A stretch of DNA of 64,000 nt from Bacillus sp. OV166 (GTDB lineage Bacteria; Bacillota; Bacilli; Bacillales; Cytobacillaceae). Below are positions 1 to 9,400 of this stretch, in pieces. The DNA lies in contig NZ_FXWM01000001.1 in assembly GCF_900177675.1 (NCBI RefSeq), positions 2,737,001-2,801,000 on the forward strand, read 5' to 3'. Position numbers and translations under genes: made by a program. The notes below the pieces were generated by a model. That model was given only the letters and a program-made list of their open reading frames with translations. It was not told the origin of the DNA and did not search any database. Every line of letters starts with the position of its first letter. Position 1 is the stretch's first letter.

Positions 1-2
1 TT

Positions 3-218
3 CAGACAAAGAACACACATGGAACAGGTTGTACTTTTTCAGCAGTAATTACTGCTGAACTAGCAAAAGGGGAAACTCTTTATGAAGCAGTATGTATAGC
101 AAAGGATTTTATTCAGGCGGCAATTGAGAACCATTTGGAGATCGGGCAAGGACATGGTCCAACTAACCATTGGGCATATCGAAAAAGGAAAAGCGCTAAG
201 GAGCTGGCTGAATTATGA
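3..218 (+). CDS. thiD: Hydroxymethylpyrimidine (phosphate) kinase ThiD, C-terminal end
   Basis: The open frame enters from the left edge and ends in TGA at 216-218, giving the last 71 residues of a ThiD/ribokinase-fold kinase. The segment [20 protein letters not shown] carries the conserved GTGC anion-hole and catalytic region of this fold. ThiD phosphorylates hydroxymethylpyrimidine to HMP-P and HMP-PP in the cytoplasm. The stop overlaps the thiE start (ATGA), so the two are translationally coupled. The rest of the gene, and any TPP riboswitch, lie outside the window. Confidence 0.88.
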   Translation, partial: QTKNTHGTGCTFSAVITAELAKGETLYEAVCIAKDFIQAAIENHLEIGQGHGPTNHWAYRKRKSAKELAEL

Positions 219-886
219 AAAACCTACAAGCGGCTTTAAGTGTTTATTTTATCATGGGCAGTACCAACTGTTTAAAGGATCCAGCCGAAGTATTAAAAGA
301 GGCAATTGCCGGTGGGATTACACTTTTTCAATATCGAGAAAAGGGTGACGGCGCATTAACTGGAGCTGACAAATATGCACTTGCGAAAGAACTTCAAGCA
401 ATTTGCAGAGCACATCATATCTCTTTCATTGTTAATGACGATATCGAGTTGGCTGTGGCAATTGATGCGGACGGTGTACATATCGGACAAGAGGATGAAA
501 CGGTATTCACAGTTCGAGAGAAGATTAGCGATAGGAGAATCCTTGGGGTTTCAGTCCATTCAACGGAAGAAGCAATGATTGCAATAAGCGGTGGTGCTGA
601 CTATTTTGGCATTGGCCCTGTTTTTCCGACAAAAACAAAGGCGGATGCCAAGCCATCACGGGGAACAATACTGATCGAAAAATTACGAAAAGATGGCATT
701 GATATTCCGATTGTTGGGATCGGCGGGATCACGGTAGAAAACGCTCAATCGGTAGTGGAAGCTGGGGCAAATGGGGTTTCCGTTATTACGGCAATAAGTC
801 ATGCAGAATCACCAATCGAAGCAGCCAGAGCGTTAAGAAAAAGTGTCGGTATTCATGAGAGGTATTCAAATGAACAAAACACATAA
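215..886 (+). CDS. thiE: Thiamine-phosphate synthase ThiE
   Basis: This 223-residue TIM-barrel protein joins HMP-PP and thiazole phosphate to make thiamine phosphate. Visible family motifs are QYREK near the N-terminus, [15 protein letters not shown], the [16 protein letters not shown] segment and the phosphate-binding GIGGI followed by [11 protein letters not shown] near the C-terminus. Length is normal for ThiE. Its ATG overlaps the thiD stop and its end overlaps the thiW start, so it is inside a tightly packed operon. Confidence 0.95.
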   Translation: MKNLQAALSVYFIMGSTNCLKDPAEVLKEAIAGGITLFQYREKGDGALTGADKYALAKELQAICRAHHISFIVNDDIELAVAIDADGVHIGQEDETVFTVREKISDRRILGVSVHSTEEAMIAISGGADYFGIGPVFPTKTKADAKPSRGTILIEKLRKDGIDIPIVGIGGITVENAQSVVEAGANGVSVITAISHAESPIEAARALRKSVGIHERYSNEQNT

Positions 887-1382
887 ACTGACGTTAACTG
901 CTATGATGATAGCCATTGGTACCATTTCAAGCAACCTGTTCTATATACCGATTGGATTTACAAAGGTCTTCCCGGTTCAGCACTTTTTGAACGTTTTATC
1001 AGCCGTTCTTTTAGGACCTTATTATGCTGTAGCTCAGGCCTTTTGCGTTTCCCTGCTAAGAAATCTGATGGGAACTGGTTCGATTTTTGCCTTTCCCGGA
1101 AGTATGGTTGGAGCCTTACTGGCCTCGCTATTATTTTGGAAGACTAGGAAGATCTATCTTGCTTTTATCGGTGAAGTAATTGGAACGGGTATCATTGGGG
1201 CACTGCTTTCTTACCCAATCGCTATTCTTTTTCTCGGTGAAAAGGCCACATTATTTGGGTTTATTCCATTATTTATATTTAGCTCGTTTGCTGGAGCGCT
1301 GATTGGATTTATTATTTTAACCGTATTTTTAAGAAAGAAAGTTTTGATTGTTAGTGAAAATGATACCACTATCAGAAACTAA
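870..1382 (+). CDS. thiW: ThiW, substrate-binding (S) component of an ECF thiamine-precursor transporter
   Basis: I prefer the ATG at 870, preceded by GAGAGG, over the in-frame GTG at 843. It encodes 170 hydrophobic residues with about five to six membrane segments, matching ThiW in size and in motifs such as [19 protein letters not shown] and [18 protein letters not shown]. ThiW proteins are ECF S components; members in thi operons are thought to import the thiazole precursor. No energising module is encoded nearby, so it presumably uses a shared ECF AAT' module. It overlaps thiE by 17 nt. Confidence 0.88.
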   Translation: MNKTHKLTLTAMMIAIGTISSNLFYIPIGFTKVFPVQHFLNVLSAVLLGPYYAVAQAFCVSLLRNLMGTGSIFAFPGSMVGALLASLLFWKTRKIYLAFIGEVIGTGIIGALLSYPIAILFLGEKATLFGFIPLFIFSSFAGALIGFIILTVFLRKKVLIVSENDTTIRN

Positions 1383-1398
1383 TCATGGGAGTAAACAA

Positions 1399-2724
1399 AT
1401 GAAAGAGGATTTGCTTGAAAAAATCTCACAAGAAGTTGAAGCGAGAAAAGCGGAATTAATCGAATTGTTGACCAACCTTATCGCTTTTCCAACCGTTAGT
1501 CCTCCTGCACGGAATACAAATGATATCCAGGGATTTATAAAAGGGTATTTAGAAAACATGGGATTTTCCACAGATAAGTGGGATGTCTATCCCGGAGATC
1601 CGAATGTGGTTGGCCACTTACCTGGAGAATCTTCTGATCAATATAATAGTTTGATTATAAATGGTCATGTGGATGTCGCGGAAGTTGGTGATAATACAGA
1701 ATGGGATTATTCTCCGTTTTCTGCCTATCGCAAAGATTCCTACATATATGGACGTGGTGTGGCAGATATGAAAGGTGGAATTGCAGCATCCCTAATCGCA
1801 ATTAAACTTTTAAAAGATCTGGGTATCCCGCTCAAAGGTGATCTCCAATTTCAATCTGTTATCGGTGAAGAAGTTGGAGAGGCTGGGACGCTGGCATGCA
1901 CTGAGAGGGGTTATACCGCTGACTATGCAGTAGTGGTTGATACAAGTGATTTACATATTCAAGGACAAGGCGGCGTCATAACTGGATGGATTACCATTCA
2001 AAGCAAAGAAACTTATCATGATGGAATCCGGAGGAAGATGATTCATGCAGGTGGCGGTGTTAAAGGGGCCAGTGCGATCGAGAAAATGATGAAGATTATT
2101 TCGGGACTACAAGACTTAGAACGCCACTGGGCCGTTACGAAAAGTTATCAGGGCTTTCCTCCCGGCACAAATACGATTAATCCTGCCGTTATTGAAGGTG
2201 GCAGGCATGCGGCATTTGTGGCTGATCGCTGTGCTTTATGGGTTACCGTTCATTTTTACCCGAATGAAGACTATGAAGAGGTAATTAAAGAAATAGAACA
2301 ACATATTTGTGCAGTTGCAGCGGCAGATCCCTGGCTTCGCGAGAATCCGCCACAGTTTGTTTGGGGCGGAAAATCTATGATTGTCGATCGTGGTGAAATT
2401 TTTCCTTCGTTAGAAATTGATTCTGATCATCCTGGAACGAAGGTTTTAGCTAATTCCTATGAAAAATTGTTAACAGACAAGCCGACGGTGGGCATGTCAA
2501 CCACCGTTACAGATGCAGGCTGGCTGGGTCGAGCTGGAATTCCAACGGTCATCTTTGGACCTGGTAAATTGGAAGATGCCCATGCAGTCAATGAAAAAGT
2601 TGAAATTCGGCAATTATTAGATTTTACTAAAGTACTAGCTGTATTTATCGCGGAATGGTGCAACACGAGGAAGGAAGAGTATGGAAATGAAACTCACCGA
2701 AAGACTTTATCAATCAGTAAATGA
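1399..2724 (+). CDS. ylmB: Formylaminopyrimidine deformylase, M20 family (YlmB)
   Basis: This 441-residue M20/ArgE-type metallohydrolase carries the expected metal-site motifs: NGHVDVA, GRGVADMKGG, IGEEVGEAG and a C-terminal EDAHAVNE histidine. ATG 1399 follows GGGAG at a good distance; an in-frame TTG at 1348 would overlap thiW. In Bacillus, YlmB removes the formyl group from N-formyl-4-amino-5-aminomethyl-2-methylpyrimidine, a breakdown product of thiamine. The tenA-thiZXY context supports that specific role over a generic peptidase or deacetylase. Its 3' end overlaps tenA. Confidence 0.88.
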   Translation: MKEDLLEKISQEVEARKAELIELLTNLIAFPTVSPPARNTNDIQGFIKGYLENMGFSTDKWDVYPGDPNVVGHLPGESSDQYNSLIINGHVDVAEVGDNTEWDYSPFSAYRKDSYIYGRGVADMKGGIAASLIAIKLLKDLGIPLKGDLQFQSVIGEEVGEAGTLACTERGYTADYAVVVDTSDLHIQGQGGVITGWITIQSKETYHDGIRRKMIHAGGGVKGASAIEKMMKIISGLQDLERHWAVTKSYQGFPPGTNTINPAVIEGGRHAAFVADRCALWVTVHFYPNEDYEEVIKEIEQHICAVAAADPWLRENPPQFVWGGKSMIVDRGEIFPSLEIDSDHPGTKVLANSYEKLLTDKPTVGMSTTVTDAGWLGRAGIPTVIFGPGKLEDAHAVNEKVEIRQLLDFTKVLAVFIAEWCNTRKEEYGNETHRKTLSISK

Positions 2725-3358
2725 TGTATGGCAGAAAACCCATCAGCATCCATTTGTAGTCGGAATAGGTACAGGGGATCTGCCTGTTGAATCCTTTATC
2801 CGCTATATGAAACAGGACTATGTGTTTTTAATTGACTACTCTAAGCTGTTTGCTTTAGGGGCTGTTAAGGCAAAGGATATTGAAACCATGGCCGCATTTG
2901 CGAAGCTTTTGCATGAGACATTGCACGGGGAAATGGATCTGCACCGACAGTATGCTGAGAGGTTTGGAATTACCCATCAACAGCTGGAGGAAACAAAACC
3001 AACGCCGGTTAACTTAGCTTATACTCGTTACATGCTAAATGTCGCTCAAACAGGTTCGCTCGAGGAATTAATTGCTGCTCTCTTGCCGTGTATGTGGAGC
3101 TACTGGGAGATTAGCAAGATGCTAGCAGATACCTATCCAAATGCTAGTGACCACCATCTTTATGGAGAATGGGTGAAAATGTACTCTTCTGATGAATTTG
3201 GTTCTTTAACAACTTGGTTGATCGATTTGTTAGATAGATTGACAGAGGGTAAACCGGAGCGGGAATTAGCCAACTTAGAAGAACACTTCCTGACTACATC
3301 AAAATTTGAATATATGTTCTGGGATATGGTCTATCAGGGAGGCGAGTGGCCTGTCTAA
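2687..3358 (+). CDS. tenA: Aminopyrimidine aminohydrolase / thiaminase II TenA
   Basis: TenA converts the deformylated aminomethylpyrimidine into HMP, the substrate of ThiD. From ATG 2687, nine bases after AAGGAAG, the nucleophile falls at Cys135 (ALLPCMWSYW) and Asp44 lies in MKQDY, the same numbers as in B. subtilis TenA. An ATG six bases earlier (2681) has too short a ribosome-site spacing. The C-terminal FEYMFWDMVY segment is also family-typical. The protein has 223 residues and is all-helical. It sits between ylmB and the transporter genes. Confidence 0.95.
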   Translation: MKLTERLYQSVNDVWQKTHQHPFVVGIGTGDLPVESFIRYMKQDYVFLIDYSKLFALGAVKAKDIETMAAFAKLLHETLHGEMDLHRQYAERFGITHQQLEETKPTPVNLAYTRYMLNVAQTGSLEELIAALLPCMWSYWEISKMLADTYPNASDHHLYGEWVKMYSSDEFGSLTTWLIDLLDRLTEGKPERELANLEEHFLTTSKFEYMFWDMVYQGGEWPV

Positions 3359-3365
3359 CTCAACC

Positions 3366-4109
3366 ATGTTATCTATAAAAAACTTATCCTACTCTTTTCA
3401 AAGTGAAGGAAACTCCAATCCTATTTTCAATCAAATTTCACTAGACGTTAAGCCAGGAGAGTTTGTCTCAGTGATAGGCGCAAGTGGATCTGGAAAGAGC
3501 ACTCTTTTTAAATTGATTTCTGGTTTACTTGAACCTGATCAAGGAGATATTATGGTCAATGGTCAAAAGACTGGTAAGAGATTAGGGAGTATCGGTTACA
3601 TGCCGCAAAAGGATCTGCTTTTACCATGGAGAACCGTTTTAGAAAACGTGTTACTACCTTTAGAAGTGACAAAGGAACCAAAGCAAGCGAGAATTCCTGA
3701 AATACGAGAGTGGTTATCGCGGTTTGGTTTGGCAGAATATGAAAAAGCTTATCCGAATGAACTTTCGGGAGGAATGAAGCAGCGCGTGGCCTTTTTAAGA
3801 ACCCTTATGACAGGGAAAGATCTTTTATTATTGGATGAGCCCTTTGGCGCACTCGATTCCCTGACAAAACGGAACATGCATAGCTGGTTATTAGGACTGT
3901 GGGGGGAATTACAAAAGACGGTATTGTTTATTACCCATGATCTTGAAGAAGCAGTTTTGTTGAGCGATAGAATCTATTTGCTCCAAGACACCGGAATCAA
4001 AGAAATGAAGGTCAACCTGGCGAGACCAAGAAGTTCACAGCTAATCTATCAATCAGAGTTTATTACGATGAGAAAAGAACTGGAGTGGCTGATTCAAAAT
4101 GAAAGCTAG
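3366..4109 (+). CDS. thiZ: ABC transporter ATP-binding protein ThiZ
   Basis: This 247-residue ATPase has Walker A GASGSGKST, Q-loop MPQKDLLLPWR, signature LSGGMKQR and Walker B LLLLDEP followed by a THDLEEA switch. It belongs to the nitrate/taurine/thiamine-pyrimidine importer group. The ATG at 3366 matches the family N-terminus (MLSIKNLSYSF) and begins eight bases after the tenA stop. The nearest GGAGG (3338-3342) is well spaced for a CTG at 3351, so a non-ATG start cannot be excluded. It energises ThiX/ThiY. Confidence 0.9.
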   Translation: MLSIKNLSYSFQSEGNSNPIFNQISLDVKPGEFVSVIGASGSGKSTLFKLISGLLEPDQGDIMVNGQKTGKRLGSIGYMPQKDLLLPWRTVLENVLLPLEVTKEPKQARIPEIREWLSRFGLAEYEKAYPNELSGGMKQRVAFLRTLMTGKDLLLLDEPFGALDSLTKRNMHSWLLGLWGELQKTVLFITHDLEEAVLLSDRIYLLQDTGIKEMKVNLARPRSSQLIYQSEFITMRKELEWLIQNES

Positions 4110-4869
4110 TTTGAAAAAATGGACGGAACAGTACGGTTTGTTTTTGATCGTGGTGATCCTCCTTCTCAGCATATGGGAATGGGTCGTCAGGCAAGGCATG
4201 ATTCCTTCTTTTATTTTGCCAGCTCCTTCGGCTATTTGGGGGTCATTACAAGAAAACCGACAGCTTTTATTTGAAGTGCATTTGCCGGCTACTGTAAAGG
4301 AAGTTCTGATCGGTTTTGTGCTCTCCGTAATCGGTGGATTATCGCTGGGAGTTGCTATGCACTTTTCTCGTTCCATTGAAAAGGTACTATATCCATTTCT
4401 TGTTATCTCACAAACGGTGCCGCTAATTGCAATTTCACCGATTTTTATTATGTGGTTTGGCTATTCGATTTGGAGCAAAATTGCCGTGACCATTTTAACC
4501 GCCTTCTTTCCCATCGTCGTAAGTACATATGATGGGTTGAAATCTGGTGGAAGTGAATACCGTGAATTACTGTTAACGATGGGCGCCAATCGCTGGACAA
4601 TTTTTAAAAAAATCCAGGTTCCAATGGCGTTGCCAGCCATTTTTTCAGGATTGAAGTTGTCAGTTGTTTATTGTGTTGTCGGAGCGACGGTTGGTGAATG
4701 GCTGGGGGCAAGTGAAGGTTTAGGGTACTTCAGTCGACGAATGTCTGGTAACTTACAGGCAGACTCCGTGTTTGCGGCAATATTTTTATTATCGCTTTTA
4801 GGGATTGTGTTGTTTTTATTGATTGGATTATTGGAAAAACAGCTATTGAAAAATAAGATTCGCAACTAG
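4099..4869 (+). CDS. thiX: ABC transporter permease ThiX
   Basis: This 256-residue inner-membrane permease has about six membrane segments and a BPD_transp_1 EAA loop (ELLLTMGANRWTIFKKIQVPMALPAIFSG). It pairs with ThiZ and ThiY to import N-formyl-aminomethylpyrimidine. The start overlaps the end of thiZ by 11 nt, which implies coupled translation. Confidence 0.9.
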   Translation: MKASLKKWTEQYGLFLIVVILLLSIWEWVVRQGMIPSFILPAPSAIWGSLQENRQLLFEVHLPATVKEVLIGFVLSVIGGLSLGVAMHFSRSIEKVLYPFLVISQTVPLIAISPIFIMWFGYSIWSKIAVTILTAFFPIVVSTYDGLKSGGSEYRELLLTMGANRWTIFKKIQVPMALPAIFSGLKLSVVYCVVGATVGEWLGASEGLGYFSRRMSGNLQADSVFAAIFLLSLLGIVLFLLIGLLEKQLLKNKIRN

Positions 4870-4886
4870 AAAAGGAGTAAACTCAA

Positions 4887-5891
4887 ATGAAGAAAAGTTT
4901 TTTGATCATGGTAAGTCTATTGTTACTACTACTAAGTGCTTGTGGTAAAAGCAATGAAAAGGAATCAGATAAAGCCACGGGGGCTGTCGATAAACTACAA
5001 AAAGTTAGCTTAATGCTAGATTGGTATCCAAATGCAGTGCACTCATTTCTTTTTGTCGCTGAAGAAAAGGGCTATTTTAAAGAACAAGGCTTAGATGTTG
5101 ATATCCAAATGCCAGCAGATACCAATGACCCGCTTAAACTAGTTGCGGCCAACCAAATTGACATGGCACTTAGCTATCAACCACAGGTACTTGTGGCACG
5201 CAGTGAGGATATCCCTGTTCAATCCATTGGAGCAATTGTCCGTCATCCATTAAATCAATTAATGGTGCCAGCAGATGGTTCGATAAAATCACCCAAAGAT
5301 CTAGCTGGGAAAACGATTGGCTACCCATCGATTCCATTAGATGAAGCGATCGTTCAAACGATGGTGAAAGCTGACGGAGGAGACGCAGGAAAGATCAAAA
5401 TGGTCGATGTGGGCTGGGATCTCATTCCTGCGATGGCAACGAAAAAAACTGATGCTTTAATCGGCGGCTATATTAACCATGAGAAGTTATTGTTGGAAAA
5501 AGAAGGTCACCCGATGAGAGCATTAAATCCTGCGGACTATGGGGTTCCAGATTATTATGAATTAGTTATGGTCGCTAGCGAAAAGGGATTAAAAGAAAAA
5601 CCAGAAGTGTATAAAAAGTTTATGGCTGCGATTACGGAAGGCCAAAAATACGTTCAGGAACATCCAGAAGATGGTCTTTCGATTGTAATGAACCATGAAG
5701 ATAAAACATCACCACTTGAGAAGGATGTCGAAACAAAAAGCCTAGAAATCCTTCTCCCGCTAATGGAAGCAAAAGATAAACCATTCGGCTACCAAGACCC
5801 AGAAACATGGAAAACCACAGCCCAATGGCTAAAAGACAAAAAAGTCATAAAAGACACCCTAAAAGCCGAGGATGCATTTATCAACTTTTAA
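4887..5891 (+). CDS. thiY: Pyrimidine-precursor-binding lipoprotein ThiY
   Basis: This 334-residue extracytoplasmic binding protein starts with a lipoprotein signal (hydrophobic leucine run, lipobox LSAC, Cys at residue 19). The mature part has NMT1/THI5-like features: LMLDWYPNAVHSFLFVAEEKGYF near the N-terminus, then PADTNDPLKLVAANQIDMALSYQP. ThiY delivers formylaminopyrimidine to ThiXZ. ATG 4887 follows AAAAGGAG. It is the last gene of the operon; a strong hairpin at 5952-5982 follows. Confidence 0.9.
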   Translation: MKKSFLIMVSLLLLLLSACGKSNEKESDKATGAVDKLQKVSLMLDWYPNAVHSFLFVAEEKGYFKEQGLDVDIQMPADTNDPLKLVAANQIDMALSYQPQVLVARSEDIPVQSIGAIVRHPLNQLMVPADGSIKSPKDLAGKTIGYPSIPLDEAIVQTMVKADGGDAGKIKMVDVGWDLIPAMATKKTDALIGGYINHEKLLLEKEGHPMRALNPADYGVPDYYELVMVASEKGLKEKPEVYKKFMAAITEGQKYVQEHPEDGLSIVMNHEDKTSPLEKDVETKSLEILLPLMEAKDKPFGYQDPETWKTTAQWLKDKKVIKDTLKAEDAFINF

Positions 5892-5897
5892 AGTAAA

Positions 5898-5982
5898 TTG
5901 GTGTCAGTGCCAGTAATTTGGTGTCAGGCACCACAAAAAGACAAAACGATTAAAATGTCCGCCCTGGGTGGACATTTTTTAT
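5898..5982. repeat. REP-like dispersed element, copy 1
   Basis: The block contains the hairpin GGTGTCAGGCACC (about 5923-5935), then A-rich sequence with AAAAGACA, then a second hairpin TGTCC...GGACA. A damaged extra copy of the first motif (GGTGTCAGTGCC) lies just upstream. The same order of motifs recurs at 21718-21772. This looks like a small palindromic intergenic repeat; no transposase lies nearby. Confidence 0.6.
5952..5982 (+). terminator. Terminator after thiY
   Basis: A 9-bp stem, AAAATGTCC at 5952-5960 paired with GGACATTTT at 5970-5978, is followed by a short T run. It is also the second hairpin of the repeat element, so the repeat may have supplied the operon terminator. Confidence 0.65.
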
Positions 5983-6063
5983 TGTTCTTTTTATTGGATT
6001 GTTGCTGTATACCTCATTGAAGTTTGCTAATATATAGGTAAAATCTATTATTGAGGTAGCTTC

Positions 6064-6486
6064 ATGAAAATCTATGTGACAATGAAAAGTCTGGCTATGA
6101 GGAAGGCGTATCTTACCAAAAAGGAGATTCATTTAGAGGGTTTTCCGACGACACTTAGAGTGCTGTTGACAGAATTAGTGTCAATCCAAATCCAGGAGTT
6201 CAATGCAACAACCCAAACAGAAACCAACATGGTAAGTTTCCTAACAAACGAGGAAATCGAACAGCAAGTCTATGCTGGTAAAGTTGGGTTTGGGACTAAA
6301 TATAGTGACCAAAAAGCCGATCTGCAAACGGCAGTCAGGGTGGCTATCCAAGCCTTTGAAGATGGTTTATACCGAGTAGTCATTAATGAAAAAGAGACGC
6401 TCGATTTAGATGAGCGATTGGGTTTACAAGAGGAAGATCAACTTACTTTTATAAAGCTGACGATGTTAGCAGGACGTATGTGGTAA
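6064..6486 (+). CDS. Uncharacterised 140-residue protein upstream of the DUF4132 gene
   Basis: ATG 6064 follows GAGGTAG. The predicted protein is soluble, with no signal peptide, membrane segment or recognised motif. It has a strand-rich N-terminal half, an acidic central KKEID-like region (DLQTAVRVAIQAFEDGLYRVVINEKE) and a C-terminal LTFIKLTMLAGRMW. It stops 13 bases before the start of the giant DUF4132 gene, so the two are probably co-transcribed and functionally linked. Its function is unknown to me. Confidence 0.7.
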   Translation: MKIYVTMKSLAMRKAYLTKKEIHLEGFPTTLRVLLTELVSIQIQEFNATTQTETNMVSFLTNEEIEQQVYAGKVGFGTKYSDQKADLQTAVRVAIQAFEDGLYRVVINEKETLDLDERLGLQEEDQLTFIKLTMLAGRMW

Positions 6487-6499
6487 TGGGGGGAACGGT

Positions 6500-9400
6500 A
6501 TGAGAGCAAAAAATAAGGATCTATATTATGAGAGTTTAGAAGCGAAGGCAAACAAAGAATTTACTGGTGCAGAGCAGAATTTGGCGCTGCTTCTCATAAA
6601 ATTAATGGACGCGACCTACATCGTACGCGACACAAATCTTCAAGAAATTAGAAATATCCTATTCACACAAAAAAGTCCCCGTGACCCACTCATTTTCCAA
6701 CCGCTTGTGGAAATTGTACACACCTTAATCGGAGCAGAATACGGGGCTCTTTTTCAATATATCATCGACCATAAGTGTGAATATCCATACAGTGAAGGAC
6801 ATTCGCGACGACCGTTTCGGACGAGAAACCTCGAGTATCACTACTATGGAATGATCGAGAGCTTCCTTTATATTTTTGACTTGGATTTTGAAGAGTTTTC
6901 GATTATTGATTATCTATCCTGCCGTGAGGGTTCGCCGATATACAATCCACTGATCAGTGATGTGATTGCCTATGAAATCGACCAAAAAAATGAGCGGGTA
7001 ATCCAAGCTTATCTGAAGTTATTTTCGGAGAAAATAACACAGCACTGCTTACATATGAAATGATCAAGGGCGTTTTTAAAAGCCATAGCCAGGAAGGATA
7101 TACAATGCTCGGTGATTTGTTACTTGCCGCCAGACTGCAAGAGGGCCTGCGCCAAAGCATTGTCGAAAATATAGATGAGGGTACATTAGAAGCTACTATT
7201 TACATGCTTAAAGTCATCCTCGACCACGAACTTATTCGTTACAGTTCCGTCGTGAGGGCACTTGATGTTTGGACAGGTTTGGATCTGCAAGCCTCAGACA
7301 ATAGAGTGACTAAACGATCGATTCAATACGCGGCAAGATCTCTATCCAATCGAGAGCTGCGTGAAGAGGGAGTTAGAAGCGAGAATCTGAATACGCTTTT
7401 CATCAGTCTTTGGGCCACAGCTGTGAATGAAGAAGACGATATAAAAGAACCGATCCAATTCCTGATGGAAAACGGCGAAACCTATCAAAAGGTGATGGCC
7501 CAATTCTTTTTAACACAAAGCCAAAATGCGAGTATGAGATTTGAGTTAGCGCACCCGTTTTTATTTGAAAAGAATGGAGAGCTGCAATATTATCTTCTCA
7601 AAAACTATGTGTATGACTATGATATCCATTGGTCATACGAATCTGAAAAAAGTGAAAACACACTGACCATCAACCAGGTACCATTGTTAGAAAACAAGAA
7701 GGAACGATCTCGACAGTTTGAGTTGTTTAAAAACATGTTCTTACAAATGCCCAAAAGAGAACTCGAAATCGAATCAGAAACGAATCAAGGACTAACCCTA
7801 ATTTTCTCAAGAGACGAAATTGCGAGAAAAATGATGTTCTTAACTGCCTACGACTTGGATAAGGATTGGCTAAGACAATTAATTGAATCGAAGGACAAGC
7901 TAAGTGCTGAATTAAGAGAAGATCTGCTTTCATTTTTTATCAAGGATAATTCGAATAAAACACAACGCGATTTCCTTTTTGCAAGTCTTGCTGATAAAAG
8001 TGTGAACAATCGAGAAATCGCCCTTGCGCATATTAAATCAATGGAGTTGATGCCTGAGGAGATTGAAAAGATTGAAGCGATATTAAAATTAAAAACTGGA
8101 GCCCTCCGACAAGGAGCTATTCAGATTTTATTAGGACTCCCGAAGGATCACCTAGAACCCGCGCTTGACCGTTTATTATCAAGTAAAGCAGAGTTGCAAC
8201 GATTGGGTGCGCTTGAAATCTTATCAGAAATCAACGACCAGGCTGAACGTGAAAGACTAGTTAAAGCGTTTAAAAATACAATCCTCCAAATGAAAGCTGG
8301 CTCAAAAGAACAAATATTACTTGATAAATTGTTTCAAACCGAGGAATACAACCTGGTTAATGGATTTGGATTATATGACCCGAATCATCGGGTAAACCTT
8401 GAACTTGAGCACCCTAAACAAGAGTTAAAAAACCTTTTGCAGCCATCACCTGATTCTAGCAAGCAATTTCTTCAAGGTTTAGCCGCATTGGTTCATGAAC
8501 ATCGTCAAGTGGAATATGAGGTCGAGTGGTACGATGGCTCAAAGGATACACTCCATATTGGCGAGGAATTAAGGTGCACTTACTCTTATCAAGAGGATGA
8601 AAAACAGCAAATCGACCAACTTCCATTAGCTGAAGTTTGGAAGGAGTATATTAATACTCATAAGCTAACAGCACCAGAGCTCATTCAGACTGCCTTTTAT
8701 CTTCACGCTGACAGGATCTTAAGCTATTACAGTAATAGGCTGGATGTTTGGGAGGTTATGGATTATCCAAAGGTAGAGGGCTGGAGGAAAACATTTTTAG
8801 AAGAAATTTATGCAATCGAAAACATCGAAGAAGTGAATCGCTTTCTAGATAATTTGAATTATCGTTCCCAAGTAGAAACGCTTTTCGATGCTCATTTTAC
8901 CAGTCAAGATTCAAAAGAGCTTTTCGACAACATCAGTGCTGTTTTAAATTTTCTGGTACATTCGATCCCTGAAGATAAACTCAAAACCGAATACAAAATG
9001 CTTGATTTTCTTATCGATCCATGGCTGGAATGGGCTGAACACTTTGCCGATATTAATAGTGAATCCTTTGATGTGTATTTCAAGCTTCATTATCAGTTAT
9101 ATACGATGGCCAATTTTGAAAGTTTTCTTCCGTCGATGGAAGATTTAGCAAAAGCTTATGCACGTAAAATAATCGATGAACAGGTCATTTTTCAAGAACT
9201 TTTGGGTCGAGATGAAACGAGTAGAGATTATGTATCAGAATTAACCAATCCCAAAGATCATTTTTTAAAAAATTATCCTGATATGATTCCTATTAAAGAT
9301 CGGGTGGTTCAAAGAATATTAGAAATTGAACTAAAAAGAGGGGATCTCCCTACAGAGGTAACTACCGTGGCTATGGGAATTGAACGCCATGAAGGCATAG

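Noticed and set aside
6984..7063. Programmed -1 frameshift at A AAA AAT in the DUF4132 gene
   Set aside because: Slipping there meets TGA at 6991 at once, so the shift must lie further downstream where there is no slippery site.
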